DNA of 64,000 nt from REEB95 sp963785735. Lineage in GTDB: Bacteria > Pseudomonadota > Alphaproteobacteria > ATCC43930 > CGMCC-115725. Of the stretch, positions 39,729-48,929 are shown one piece after another; position 1 is the first letter of the stretch; every line of letters starts with the position of its first letter. The notes under the pieces are model-generated. The model was not told the origin of the DNA. It was given only the letters and a program-made list of their open reading frames with translations, and made no database searches. Made by a program: the position numbers and the translations under genes. The DNA lies in contig CAWAWJ010000001.1 in the NCBI GenBank assembly GCA_963785735.1, positions 558,001-622,000 on the forward strand. Reading direction: 5' to 3'.

Positions 39729-41069
39729 TCATTTACCGATGCAGAATTCGCGGAACAGCACGTCGAGCAGATCCTCCACCTCGACCCTGCCGGTGACGCG
39801 GCCTAAGGCTCTGACCGCGCGGCGCAATTCCTCGGCGGCGAGCTCCGGCGCGGTGATGCCGGGAAAGCGCGCGAGCGAAGCCGCGCATTCCTCGAGCGCC
39901 TGGCGGTGGCGCGCGCGGGTGATGAGCGGCGCGTTCCCCGATGAGAGTCTTGCCGCCACTTCCTCGCGCAGCCTCAATTCCACCTCGGCCAAGCCTCGGC
40001 CGGTCTTGACCGAAATCCGCACCGCCTTGCCCGATCCCAAGGCGTCGGCCCAGGCGGCCCCGTCCTTCGGGTTCAAATCCATCTTGTTGGCGACCACCAG
40101 CGTGGCGCCGCCGAAAAACCCGCCGAGCGCCTTCGCTTCGCCCGGCTTGCTTGCGTCGAGCACGGCGAGCTTCAAATCGGCGGCCTCCGCCCGCTTGCGC
40201 GCGCGGCGCACCCCCTCCTCCTCGACCGCGTCGGAGGATTCGCGCAAGCCCGCGGTGTCGGCCAGGATCACCGGATACCCGCCGAGATCGAGCGCCACCT
40301 CGATCACGTCGCGCGTGGTGCCGGCGGTCTCCGACGTGATCGCCACCTCGCGCCGCGCCAGCGCGTTCATCAGGCTCGATTTCCCGGCATTGGGCGGGCC
40401 CAGTATCGCTACCTGGAATCCCTCGCGCAGAATCTCGCCGCCGCGTTTATCTTCAAGCGCCTCTTTGATCTCCGCCGCCAGCGTCGCGATCTCGGCGGCG
40501 GCCGCCTTGCGCAGGTTTTCCGGCAGGCCTTCCTCGGGAAAATCGATCTCGGCTTCGAGCCGCGCCTGGGCGAGCAAAATCCGGCGCCGCCAATCCTCGT
40601 AAATCTTTCCGGTTTCGCCCGACATCTGACGCAAGGCCTGGCGGCGTTGGCCCGAGGTTTCGGCCGCGATCAGATCCGCCATGCCCTCGGCCTCGGTCAG
40701 ATCGAGCTTGCCGTTCAAAAAGGCGCGGCGGGTGAACTCGCCCGGCTCGGCCAGACGCAGGCCCGGAATGGCGCCCAGCGCTTCGAGCGCGGCATCCGCC
40801 ACCGCGCGCCCGCCATGAAGATGGAGCTCGGCCATGTCCTCGCCGGTGTGGCTTGAAGGCTTCGGGAAATAAAGCGCGATGCCGCGGTCGATGGCCTCGC
40901 CCGATCGGGGATCGGCAAAGATCATCACCGCGGCCTGGCGCGGCTTGGGCAGTTTTCCACCCAAGGCCTTGAGCGCCCCGCCCGCATCCGGGCCCGAAAG
41001 GCGCAGCACCGCGATCGCCGCCCGGCCCGGCGCGGTCGAAAACGCATAAATAGTGTCGCCGTCTTTCAT
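39729..41069 (-). CDS. mnmE: tRNA modification GTPase MnmE
   Basis: A 446-residue GTPase (TrmE) that works with MnmG on wobble uridines. The N-terminal tetrahydrofolate-binding domain includes TIYAFSTAPGRAAIAVLRLSG in outline, followed by helices. The G domain lies near residues 218-370: G1 GPPNAGKSS, TAGTTRD, DTAGLRES, and NKMD. The C-terminal CIGK is the catalytic Cys motif of the family. I start at MKDGDTIYAF; the frame extends 33 nt further upstream without family sequence. Divergent from the dioxygenase-like gene to the right. Confidence 0.97.
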   Translation of the reverse strand: MKDGDTIYAFSTAPGRAAIAVLRLSGPDAGGALKALGGKLPKPRQAAVMIFADPRSGEAIDRGIALYFPKPSSHTGEDMAELHLHGGRAVADAALEALGAIPGLRLAEPGEFTRRAFLNGKLDLTEAEGMADLIAAETSGQRRQALRQMSGETGKIYEDWRRRILLAQARLEAEIDFPEEGLPENLRKAAAAEIATLAAEIKEALEDKRGGEILREGFQVAILGPPNAGKSSLMNALARREVAITSETAGTTRDVIEVALDLGGYPVILADTAGLRESSDAVEEEGVRRARKRAEAADLKLAVLDASKPGEAKALGGFFGGATLVVANKMDLNPKDGAAWADALGSGKAVRISVKTGRGLAEVELRLREEVAARLSSGNAPLITRARHRQALEECAASLARFPGITAPELAAEELRRAVRALGRVTGRVEVEDLLDVLFREFCIGK

Positions 41070-41160
41070 GGTGCTCCGCGAGTGTGATGCAAAATCCGGC
41101 ATTGGGGGATATAAACTTGGCCAAACCGGCCCGGCTTAAAGGCCGGATTGGAGGATCGCG

Positions 41161-42066
41161 ATGTCGGTGCAATCGCTGTTGAGCTACGCCCTGACCGTGC
41201 CCGATTTAAAGGCCGGGCATAAATTCTATTCCACATTCGGCCTGATCCCGGCCGAGCGCGAGGACGCGCTGGTGTTCCGCTGCGAAGGCCGCGACCAGGA
41301 CCAGGTCTTCCTGGTCGAAGGCAAGAAGAAGCGCTTGAACCACATCCGCTTCGGCGGCGACGAAAAGGGCCTGGCCGCGATCCGCGCGAGGCTCAAGGAG
41401 CGCGGGCTCAAGGAAATGGACGCGCCGCATAACGTCTTCGGCGGCGGGCTCTGGGTCATGGACCCCGACGGCAACCCCATCAATGTGCGCGCCGAAAGCC
41501 CCAAGCCCTGGCGCAAGAGCGAGGCCTTCGCCATCAACAATCCCGGCCATTATGGCCGTCCGGGCCGGGGCGCGCCCAAGCGCCACGATGTGCGGCCGCA
41601 TCGCTTGGGCCATGTGCTGCTGCACACGCCCTCGCTCGACAAGATGACCGATTTCTACATCAACGTCTTGGGCATGAAATTGGCCGACCGCGTGCCCGGC
41701 ATCATCGCGTTCCTTCACTTGCCGGGCGGCGGTGACCATCACGTGGTGGCGCTCTTGGCCGACGGCCGGCCGGGTTTCCACCACGCCAGCTTCGAGGTGG
41801 CCTCGCCCGACGAGATCGGCATGGGCGCCAAGACGGTGATGGAAGCCGGCTACAAGAACGGCTGGGGCTTCGGCCGCCACGTGCTGGGCTCGAACTTCTT
41901 CCACTATCTGCGCGACCCGTGGATGAGCATGGCCGAATATTTCTGCGACATCGACCAGATCCCGGCCGACGGCTCGTGGAAGGCGGAGGATCACCCGCCC
42001 GAGGATTCGCTTTATCTCTGGGGCCCCGAGCCCGGCGTCTTCGGCGCCAATTTCGAGCCCGAGTGA
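41161..42066 (+). CDS. Two-domain VOC-family protein, extradiol (BphC-like) dioxygenase type
   Basis: A 301-residue protein with two vicinal-oxygen-chelate domains, as in type I extradiol dioxygenases that open catechol rings with Fe(II). The C-terminal domain keeps a H-H-E set: LGHVLLHTPSL near residue 157, GFHHASFEV near 208, and MAEYFCD near 259, plus the YYTD-like HYLRDPWMSM region. The N-terminal domain has lost these metal ligands, as usual. The substrate is unknown. It heads a plus-strand run including DUF255, dienelactone hydrolase and quinone reductase, which could suggest aromatic degradation, but the DUF255 gene in between argues against a tight pathway operon. Confidence 0.85.
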   Translation: MSVQSLLSYALTVPDLKAGHKFYSTFGLIPAEREDALVFRCEGRDQDQVFLVEGKKKRLNHIRFGGDEKGLAAIRARLKERGLKEMDAPHNVFGGGLWVMDPDGNPINVRAESPKPWRKSEAFAINNPGHYGRPGRGAPKRHDVRPHRLGHVLLHTPSLDKMTDFYINVLGMKLADRVPGIIAFLHLPGGGDHHVVALLADGRPGFHHASFEVASPDEIGMGAKTVMEAGYKNGWGFGRHVLGSNFFHYLRDPWMSMAEYFCDIDQIPADGSWKAEDHPPEDSLYLWGPEPGVFGANFEPE

Positions 42067-42094
42067 CGCGCAACAGCCTCCCACGGGCGCAGCC

Positions 42095-44113
42095 GTGAAT
42101 CACAATAACCTCGGCCAGGAGACCAGTCCTTATCTCCTGCAACACCGCGACAATCCGGTGCATTGGCAGCCCTGGGGCAAGGACGCGCTCGACCGCGCCA
42201 AACAAGAAGACAAGCCGATCCTGCTGTCGGTCGGCTATGCCGCCTGCCATTGGTGCCATGTCATGGCGCATGAGAGCTTCGAGAAGCCCGATATCGCCGC
42301 GCTCATGAACGAGCGTTTCGTCAACATCAAGGTCGACCGCGAGGAACGGCCCGATCTCGACGCGATCTACCAGCACGCGCTGATGCTGTTGGGCGAGCAG
42401 GGCGGCTGGCCGCTCACCATGTTCCTGACCCCCGCCGGCGAGCCGTTCTGGGGCGGGACCTATTTCCCGCCCGATGCGCGCTGGGGCCGGCCCGCTTTCG
42501 CCGACGTGCTGAAGGGCATCGCCGAAATCTATGCGCGCGACCGGGCCAAGGTGCAAAGCAACGCCGACGGCTTGCGCGCGGCCTTGCAAAAACTGGCCGC
42601 GCCCGAAAAGGGCGAAGGCTTCCCGGGCGATCTGGGCGCGCGCGTGGCCGAGGGCTTGCTGCGCGCGGTCGACGGCGTTCATGGCGGCATCGGCGAGGCG
42701 CCTAAATTCCCGCAAGCGCCGCTTTTGGATCTGTTGTGGCGCGGCTGGAAGCGCGCCCGCAACGCCGCGATGCGCGAGGCATTTCTGTTGACGCTCGATC
42801 ATATTTGCCAGGGCGGCATCTACGATCACGCCGGCGGCGGCTTCGCGCGCTATTCGACCGATGCGCGCTGGCTCGCGCCGCATTTCGAGAAAATGCTTTA
42901 CGACAACGCGCTGCTGATCCGCCTCTTGACCGAGGCGTGGAAGGAGACGCGCAAGCCGCTTTACGCCGCGCGCGTCGCCGAAACCGTCGCCTGGCTCGAA
43001 CGTGAAATGGTTTTGCCCGAAGGCGGATTCGCCTCGAGCCTCGACGCCGATAGCGAGCATGAGGAAGGCAAATTCTATGTCTGGTCCGAAGCCGAGATCG
43101 ATGCGGCTCTCGGCCCGCGTGCCGAAGCTTTCAAGAAAATCTACGACGTTTCCCCGGCGGGCAATTGGGAAGGTCATAACATATTGAATAGATTGAATAA
43201 TATCGAGCTCAGCGACGCGGCGGCGGAAGCAGGATTGGTGAAAGATCGCGCGATATTGCTGGCGGCCAGAGAAAAACGCATTCGCCCCGGCCTCGACGAC
43301 AAGGCGCTCGCCGATTGGAACGGCATGATGATCGCGAGCCTAGCCGAAGCGGCGGCGAGTTTTGCCAAGCCCGAATGGCTCGATCTCGCCAAACGCGCTT
43401 TTTCCTTCGTCGTGTCGCGGATGGAAAGTGGCGGCAGGCTGCTCCATTCCTTCCGCGCCGGCCGCGCCAAGAACCTGGGGCTCCTCGACGATTACGCGCA
43501 GATGATCGCGGCGGCGCTGGCGCTTTATGAAACCACCGGCGATGAAAATTTTCTCGCTTGCGCGCTTGCCTGGGAAAAAACCTGCGCCCAATATTATTGG
43601 GATGAATCCGCCGGGGGATATTTCACCGCATCATCCGATGCCGAGGCGCTCATCCTGCGCGCCAAACAGGCGTCGGACGGACCGGCGCCCTCGGGCAACG
43701 GGACCATGGCGATCAATCTGGCGCGGCTGTTCTTTCTCACCGGCGAGGATATCCATCGCGAGCGTTGCCAAAAACTCTTCGCGGCGTTTTCGGGCGAGGT
43801 TTCGCGCAATCCCTTCGGCCACGCCACGCTGCTGGCGGCGCGCGAATTCATCGAGCACGGATTGCAGATCGCGATCGTCGGCGAGCGCGGGAAAAAAGAC
43901 GCGGAGGCGTTGCTGCGCGCGGTGTTCGAGGAGAGCCTCCCCAACAGGGTGCTTGCAGTCATCGCGCCGGGGCGTAAGCTTCCTCCGGGCCACCCCGCCG
44001 CCGGCAAAAGCCAGCAAGGCGGCATGGCGACCGCTTATATTTGCGAGGGTCCGACATGCTCCTTGCCGATCGTGAAGCCCGGGGACCTCGCGGCGACGCT
44101 CAAGCCGAGCTGA
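42095..44113 (+). CDS. DUF255 (YyaL/spermatogenesis-associated 20-like) thioredoxin-domain protein
   Basis: A 672-residue protein. The N-terminal DUF255 domain has the thioredoxin-fold active site AACHWCHVMAHESF near residue 50 and the family opening HNNLGQETSPYLLQHRDNPVHW in outline. The rest (about 200-650) is an alpha/alpha toroid-like domain with GGIYDHAGGGFARYSTDARW and KMLYDNALL, resembling N-acylglucosamine epimerase or glycoside hydrolase barrels. A GTG start at 42095 is used. The cellular role is unknown. It overlaps the start of the ogt frame by about 58 nt. Confidence 0.93.
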   Translation: MNHNNLGQETSPYLLQHRDNPVHWQPWGKDALDRAKQEDKPILLSVGYAACHWCHVMAHESFEKPDIAALMNERFVNIKVDREERPDLDAIYQHALMLLGEQGGWPLTMFLTPAGEPFWGGTYFPPDARWGRPAFADVLKGIAEIYARDRAKVQSNADGLRAALQKLAAPEKGEGFPGDLGARVAEGLLRAVDGVHGGIGEAPKFPQAPLLDLLWRGWKRARNAAMREAFLLTLDHICQGGIYDHAGGGFARYSTDARWLAPHFEKMLYDNALLIRLLTEAWKETRKPLYAARVAETVAWLEREMVLPEGGFASSLDADSEHEEGKFYVWSEAEIDAALGPRAEAFKKIYDVSPAGNWEGHNILNRLNNIELSDAAAEAGLVKDRAILLAAREKRIRPGLDDKALADWNGMMIASLAEAAASFAKPEWLDLAKRAFSFVVSRMESGGRLLHSFRAGRAKNLGLLDDYAQMIAAALALYETTGDENFLACALAWEKTCAQYYWDESAGGYFTASSDAEALILRAKQASDGPAPSGNGTMAINLARLFFLTGEDIHRERCQKLFAAFSGEVSRNPFGHATLLAAREFIEHGLQIAIVGERGKKDAEALLRAVFEESLPNRVLAVIAPGRKLPPGHPAAGKSQQGGMATAYICEGPTCSLPIVKPGDLAATLKPS

Positions 44114-44648
44114 GCCCGGCGGCGCGGCTCGTTTGCGACAGCCCGTTCGGGTTCCTCGCCTTGGTCGAGATAGAGGGCCGCATCGCGGCGCTCGAATGGG
44201 GCGGCCGTTCCTCGGGCAAGCCGACCGCTGCGCTGAGCGACGCCAAGCGCCAGCTCGCGGCCTATTTCGCGGGCAAACGGCGCGTCTTCGATCTGGCGCT
44301 CGCGCCCCGGGGTTCGGCCACGGAAAGGCTGGTGTGGCAAGCGCTCATCGACATCCCCTACGGCAAGACGCGCAGCTACGGCGAGCTTGCCCGCGAGCTC
44401 GGGCTTTCGCCCCGTTATGTCGGCCAGGCCTGCGGCCGCAACCCGATCCCGATCCTGATCCCCTGCCACCGGGTGGTGGCTTCGGACGGCGCGCTCACCG
44501 GATTTAGCGCCCCGGCGGCATCGAGACCAAGCGGCGGCTGTTGCAGCTTGAGGGCGCTTTATTGCTTTACCGCGCTTCGCGCGGCGGGCCCGGCGGCATC
44601 GAGACCAAGCGGCGGCTGCTCCAATTGGAAGGCGCCATTCTGCTGTGA
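44056..44648 (+). pseudogene. ogt: ogt-like methylated-DNA-protein-cysteine methyltransferase, frameshifted, with duplicated 3' end
   Basis: The coding part is a good Ogt/AGT: CDSPFGFLALVEIEGRIAAL, then VWQALIDIPYGKTRSYGELARELGLSPRYVGQACGRNPIPILIPCHRVVASDGALTGF in outline with the nucleophile in PCHRV. After GFSAP the frame shifts: GCCCCGGCGGC carries one C fewer than the GCCCCCGGC needed to continue as PGGIETKRRLLQLEG. That peptide is encoded next, in the other frame, twice, because a 78-bp unit (44511-44588) is repeated (44589-44648) up to a TGA at 44646-44648. As written, the protein reads through into the next gene. The cause could be a real deletion, a phase-variable C-run, or a sequencing error. 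The start is the first reasonable ATG. Confidence 0.75.
44511..44648 (+). repeat. 78-bp tandem duplication at the 3' end of ogt
   Basis: Unit 1 starts at CCCGGCGGCATC (44511) and unit 2 at the same sequence 78 bp later (44589). Both encode GGIETKRRLLQLEGA with mostly synonymous differences (TTGCAGCTTGAG versus CTCCAATTGGAA). A small hairpin, CCGCGCTTCGCGCGG, lies just before unit 2 (44570-44584). The period is a multiple of three. Confidence 0.9.
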
Positions 44649-44735
44649 GAATGCGAGCGGGCTGACAAGCGCCCGCGGCCCGGCTAAATTGGCCTCCAAT
44701 AAACGCCCGGTAACGGCGACCCAAACGGGGGCAAA

Positions 44736-45434
44736 GTGGCCGAGATCACCATCAAGGCCGCCGATGGCGGCGGGTTTTCCGCTTATCTGGCGCTGCCCAA
44801 ATCGGGCAAGGGGCCGGGCGTCGTCGTCGCCCAGGAGATTTTCGGCGTCAACGCGGTGATGCGCGGCATTGCCGACGCGCTCGCGGCGCAAGGTTACGCC
44901 GCGCTCTGCCCCGATTTGTTCTGGCGGATGAAGCCCGGCGTGCAATTGACCGACGAGACCGAGGCCGATTGGAAGCTGGCGGTCGGGTATTTCGGCCGGT
45001 TCGACGCCGACAAGGGCGTGGAGGATCTGAAATCCGCTCTCGCGGTTTTGCGCAAGCATCCCGCCTGTTCGGGCAAGGTGGGCGCGGTGGGCTATTGCCT
45101 CGGCGGCAAGCTCGCTTATCTCATGGCGGCGCGCAGCGACGTTGATTGCAGCGTCGGCTATTACGGCGTCGGCATCCAAGACATGCTGGGCGAAGCCGCC
45201 AAGATCGAAAAGCCGCTCCTGCTCCACATCGCCGGCAAGGACGAATTCGTACCGCCCCCGGCGCAAGCCGCGGTCAAGGCCGGGCTCAAGGGCAATTCCA
45301 ACGTCACGATCTACGACTACCCCGCTTGCAATCACGCCTTCGCGCGCACCGGCGGCAAGCATTATGACAAGCAGGCGGCCGGCGAGGCCAACCGGCGCAG
45401 CGCCGAATTCTTCAAGCGGCATCTCGGGGCCTGA
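44736..45434 (+). CDS. Dienelactone hydrolase family protein
   Basis: A 232-residue alpha/beta hydrolase of the DLH family. The nucleophile is a Cys in VGYCLGGKLAYL near residue 115. The acid lies in AGKDEFVPP near 170 and the His in CNHAFAR near 202, the typical Cys-Asp-His triad. GVVVAQEIFGVNAVMRGIADALAAQGY and CPDLFWRMKPGVQL in outline are very typical. Relatives hydrolyse dienelactone in chlorocatechol breakdown, but many DLH proteins act on other esters. A GTG start is used because no ATG lies closer to the conserved N-terminus. It follows the broken ogt. Confidence 0.92.
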   Translation: MAEITIKAADGGGFSAYLALPKSGKGPGVVVAQEIFGVNAVMRGIADALAAQGYAALCPDLFWRMKPGVQLTDETEADWKLAVGYFGRFDADKGVEDLKSALAVLRKHPACSGKVGAVGYCLGGKLAYLMAARSDVDCSVGYYGVGIQDMLGEAAKIEKPLLLHIAGKDEFVPPPAQAAVKAGLKGNSNVTIYDYPACNHAFARTGGKHYDKQAAGEANRRSAEFFKRHLGA

Positions 45435-45464
45435 GCCCCCACCCAAAACCAGAGGAAATCAGCC

Positions 45465-46439
45465 ATGACCCATGCCATTCGCTTTTACCAGACCGGCGGT
45501 CCCGAAGTTTTGAAATGGGAAGAGGTCCAGCTCGGCAAGCCCGGCCCGGGCGAAGTGCGCGTGCGCCACACCGCGGTGGGCTTGAACTTCACCGACATCT
45601 ACAGCCGCGCCGGCGTTTATCCGGTCACCTTCCCCAGCGGGCTCGGCCTCGAAGGCGCGGGCGTGGTCGAGGAAGTGGGCGCGGGGGTAAAGGACTTCAA
45701 GCCCGGCCAGCGCGTCGCCTACGGCAGCGGCCCCTTGGGCGCTTATTCCGAAACCCGCAACCTTCCGGCGCACCGGCTGGTGCCGCTCCCCAAGGGCATC
45801 AGCGACATCACCGCGGCGGCGATGATGCTCAAGGGCTTGACCGCGCAATACCTGCTGCGCCGCACCTACAAGGTGAAGAAGGGCGACACCATCCTGTTCC
45901 ACGCCGCGGCGGGGGGCGTGGGCTTGATCGCCTGCCAATGGGCCAAGGCGCTGGGTGCCACCGTCATCGGCACGGTTGGCAGCGACGACAAGGCCGCCCT
46001 GGCCAAGGCGCATGGCTGCGCCCACCCGATCGTCTACACCCGCGAGGATTTCGTGAAGCGCGTGGCCGAGATCACCGGCGGCAAGAAAGTGCCGGTGGTC
46101 TACGATTCCGTCGGCAAGGACACCTTCCTCAAATCGCTCGACTGTCTCAGGCCCCTCGGCCTGGTGGTGCTGTTCGGCCAGGCCTCGGGCCCGGTCGAGC
46201 CGCTCAATCTCGGGCTTCTGGCGCAGAAGGGCTCGCTCTATGTCACGCGCCCGACCCTCGGCACTTACGGCGCCGATCCCAAGGAGATGCGCGCCGGCGC
46301 CAAGGAGCTGTTCGATCTCGTGCTGAAAAAGAAGATAAAAATCGAGGTCAACCAGACCTATCCGCTGAAAGACGCGGCCCGGGCGCAGGCCGATTTGGCG
46401 GCGCGCAAGACCACCGGCTCGACCGTCTTCACGGTTTGA
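45465..46439 (+). CDS. qor: NADPH:quinone oxidoreductase family (zinc-free MDR) protein
   Basis: A 324-residue medium-chain reductase. The N-terminal GroES-like domain (TGGPEVLKWEEVQLGKPGPGEV in outline, VGLNFTDIYSRAGVY) lacks zinc Cys ligands. The NADPH motif is FHAAAGGVGLIACQWAKALG near residues 147-166. FGQASGPVEPLNLGLLAQKGSL and the C-terminal QADLAARKTTGSTVF are typical of Escherichia coli Qor. It is well placed 30 bp after the DLH gene and may share its transcript. It overlaps the last codons of the convergent membrane glycosyltransferase gene by 11 bp. Confidence 0.94.
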   Translation: MTHAIRFYQTGGPEVLKWEEVQLGKPGPGEVRVRHTAVGLNFTDIYSRAGVYPVTFPSGLGLEGAGVVEEVGAGVKDFKPGQRVAYGSGPLGAYSETRNLPAHRLVPLPKGISDITAAAMMLKGLTAQYLLRRTYKVKKGDTILFHAAAGGVGLIACQWAKALGATVIGTVGSDDKAALAKAHGCAHPIVYTREDFVKRVAEITGGKKVPVVYDSVGKDTFLKSLDCLRPLGLVVLFGQASGPVEPLNLGLLAQKGSLYVTRPTLGTYGADPKEMRAGAKELFDLVLKKKIKIEVNQTYPLKDAARAQADLAARKTTGSTVFTV

Positions 46440-47997
46440 TCCCGGGACAAAGAGCGCCCTCGACCAGGATGGTCTCGCTGCCGGCCTGGCAGCGCGACGT
46501 CTTGTCGAAAGCGTGGCCGAACAGCGTCGCGAGGCCCTCCACGGCGCCGGGTTCGGCGCTGCGGAGCGCCACGCAGGGATAGCGCTTCAGCAGATCCGCG
46601 GGCTCGGCCGGGCCGTCCCAGTCGCGCAGGCCATTTTCCCACGGCACCGAGAAATACGCGTTCGCCGGCAAAAGGGATTTGAGCCGCGCGGCATAATGGC
46701 CGCCCGAATAGCTGTCGTTGTAGAACCAGACCTCGGCGAGCGAGGAGGCCATGAAATAATAAACCTGGGCGCAAGACGGGAAATCGCGCGCCATGTCGAT
46801 CGATTTGGCGCCCGCGCTTTCGCGGCGCATTTCCCGGTCCTGGCGGGCGAAGGCGAAAGACTGGAAGCCCAGGATCAGCGCCAGCACCAGGGCGAAGGCG
46901 CGACCGAACCAGGGCGTGGCCCGCCCGGGCGAAAAGCGGGGTGCTGCGCTCAAGGCCAGCCACAGAAACGCCAGCGCCGGCCCGGAAAGCTCCAGCGCCG
47001 GCAGGATGTAATGCCCGCTCGGGTGCTTGGCGACCAGCGCCACTTGCACGAACTGCGCCGCCATGACGGCCAGCAGCCCGCGCGCGCCCCGGTTGGATTT
47101 TCCGAAACGCCGGAGCCACAGCAACGCCGCGAACCCCGCGAAGAACACCAGGAAGAAAATCGGCCGGGCGAAAAACAATTTGATGAAATCATGCGGATAG
47201 CGGGCGGGGTTGATCACCGTATGCGCGCCGCCGCCATAGCCGCCGCTGCCCACCGCCACGCCCGAAAACCACTCCCACATCGGCCCCAGGCTGCCCGCCA
47301 AGGGCAGCATCAACACCGCGAAGATCAGCGCCGCGCGCCAGAGATAGCCCCAGCGCCGGGGCCAGCCCTCGATCAGGATCAGCGGCGCCAGGCCCAAAGG
47401 CGCGAAGGTCACCTTGCTGGCGGCGCCGAACGCGACCGCGAAGGCCATCGCCCACAGCGTGCCGCGCCGAGGCTCTGCGCTTTCCTCGATCAGCGCCGCG
47501 CCCAGCGCCAATGCCGAAAACAGCAGCAGCGGCTCGGGCTCGACCTCGACGCCGAATTTGAGCGTCAGCATCGACAGGAACGGCGCCGTCTGGGCCAAGA
47601 GCGCCGGAATCAGCGCGCCGCAACGCCGCCACGCGACATAGCCCAAGAGCCACAGCGCCCCGGCGTCGAGCGCCAGCATCGCCGTGCTGACATGGGTCAT
47701 CAGCCTCTCGGAATTGGTGAAAGCCGTGTCGGCGATGGCGCCGGGCGATCCCGCGCCCGAAAGCCAGATGGAAAGCGCGGTCAACACCGAAAGCGGCGCG
47801 CCGGGATGCTGATAGGCGGCGAGCGGCGTGCCCTCGAGCAGGTTCATCCCGCTCAGCAGATAGAGATAGTTGTCGGTGTTGAACCACAGCCAATAGGGCG
47901 TGGCGTGGGTGCGCAACACCCATTCCGCCGCGAAGAACACCAGCGGCAGGAAGAACAGCATGACCCAGCCGCGGCGGTCGGCGAACATCCCGTTCAT
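46429..47997 (-). CDS. Polytopic membrane protein, GT-C (GT39/ArnT-like) glycosyltransferase candidate
   Basis: A 522-residue integral membrane protein with about 10-12 hydrophobic helices. The first large loop holds WFNTDNYLYLLSGMNLLEGTP, where the Asp could be the catalytic acid of a GT-C fold, and an acidic turn FGVEVEPEPLLLFSALALG follows. The C-terminal about 130 residues are periplasmic and without helices (DMARDFPSCAQVYYFMASSLAEVWFYND in part). The architecture fits glycosyltransferases using polyprenyl-phosphate sugars, but no specific family can be claimed. It is divergent from the FkbM methyltransferase, 92 bp away, which suggests a shared glycan or cell-surface role. Confidence 0.7.
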   Translation of the reverse strand: MNGMFADRRGWVMLFFLPLVFFAAEWVLRTHATPYWLWFNTDNYLYLLSGMNLLEGTPLAAYQHPGAPLSVLTALSIWLSGAGSPGAIADTAFTNSERLMTHVSTAMLALDAGALWLLGYVAWRRCGALIPALLAQTAPFLSMLTLKFGVEVEPEPLLLFSALALGAALIEESAEPRRGTLWAMAFAVAFGAASKVTFAPLGLAPLILIEGWPRRWGYLWRAALIFAVLMLPLAGSLGPMWEWFSGVAVGSGGYGGGAHTVINPARYPHDFIKLFFARPIFFLVFFAGFAALLWLRRFGKSNRGARGLLAVMAAQFVQVALVAKHPSGHYILPALELSGPALAFLWLALSAAPRFSPGRATPWFGRAFALVLALILGFQSFAFARQDREMRRESAGAKSIDMARDFPSCAQVYYFMASSLAEVWFYNDSYSGGHYAARLKSLLPANAYFSVPWENGLRDWDGPAEPADLLKRYPCVALRSAEPGAVEGLATLFGHAFDKTSRCQAGSETILVEGALCPGIKP

Positions 47998-48089
47998 GCG
48001 CCCCGATCCCCCCGGCGCCGTCCCGCGGCAAGGCTGGGGTCTTGCGCCCGCCGGGCCGTGGCCTTACTGCTTCCGGCGCGGGGTGATGC

Positions 48090-48890
48090 TTGAAGTTCTC
48101 TCTCGATGGCCCGGCCTGGCGGCGCGCGGCGCAGGCCGCGCTGCTGGCGTCGTTCGCGACGCTGCGCAAGACCGGCCTGTTGCAAAGCCGCCTCGGGCGA
48201 TGGGCGTTCGAGCGCAGCTACGACGTCTACAAGGAAATCGTCGAAGCGCCGCTGATCGACCGGCTGCGGGTCTGCGTTCCGCCGGGAACCACCGTCATCG
48301 ACGTCGGCGCCAATATCGGATTCTTCACCGGCCGCTTCGCGCGCTGGGTCGGGGCAGAGGGACATGTCATCGCCATCGAGCCCGAGCCGGTCAATTTCAC
48401 CAGCCTCGCCCGCCGCCTGAAAGCGTCCGGGCTGGCGGACCGCGTCGACGCGATCCGCGCCGCGGCTTGCGAGAAAGCCGGCGCCGTGCGCCTCGAACTC
48501 AATCCGGATCATCCCGGCGATCACCAGCTCGGCGAACAAGGCATCGCCGTCGCCGGCGTCACGCTCGACGGCGTCGCCGCCGAACGCGGCTGGCCGAACG
48601 TGTCGTTGATCAAGATCGACGTTCAGGGCGCCGAGCGCCGCGTCCTGGCCGGCGCGCGCGCGATCATCGCGCGCTGCCGCCCTGCGCTCTATGTCGAGAT
48701 CTCCGAAACCGGCCTCCGTCATCACGGCGCCAGCGCGGCCGGGCTGTTGACGGAGCTGGACGCGCTCGGCTACCGCGCCCACCGGCTGACGCGCGGCGGC
48801 GTCTCGCCGGCGCTCGAACGGGACGCCCTGGCGCGCCTCGGCGTGCCGGACGGGAGCTATGTCGACCTGCTGTTCCTGCCGCGCACCTGA
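48090..48890 (+). CDS. FkbM-family SAM-dependent methyltransferase
   Basis: A 266-residue protein from a TTG start (no ATG in frame near the conserved region). The SAM motif is TVIDVGANIGFFTGRFARWVG near residue 67. IAIEPEPVNF, AACEKAGAVRLELNP and the late LIKIDVQGAERRVLAGARAII are typical of FkbM. Members O-methylate sugars or other small molecules, and many lie in polysaccharide clusters. The divergent membrane glycosyltransferase is a plausible partner. rho is convergent, 39 bp downstream. Confidence 0.9.
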   Translation: MKFSLDGPAWRRAAQAALLASFATLRKTGLLQSRLGRWAFERSYDVYKEIVEAPLIDRLRVCVPPGTTVIDVGANIGFFTGRFARWVGAEGHVIAIEPEPVNFTSLARRLKASGLADRVDAIRAAACEKAGAVRLELNPDHPGDHQLGEQGIAVAGVTLDGVAAERGWPNVSLIKIDVQGAERRVLAGARAIIARCRPALYVEISETGLRHHGASAAGLLTELDALGYRAHRLTRGGVSPALERDALARLGVPDGSYVDLLFLPRT

Positions 48891-48929
48891 CCGGTTTCGG
48901 ATTTGCCGTCTTCTCAAAGCGGCCGGACC

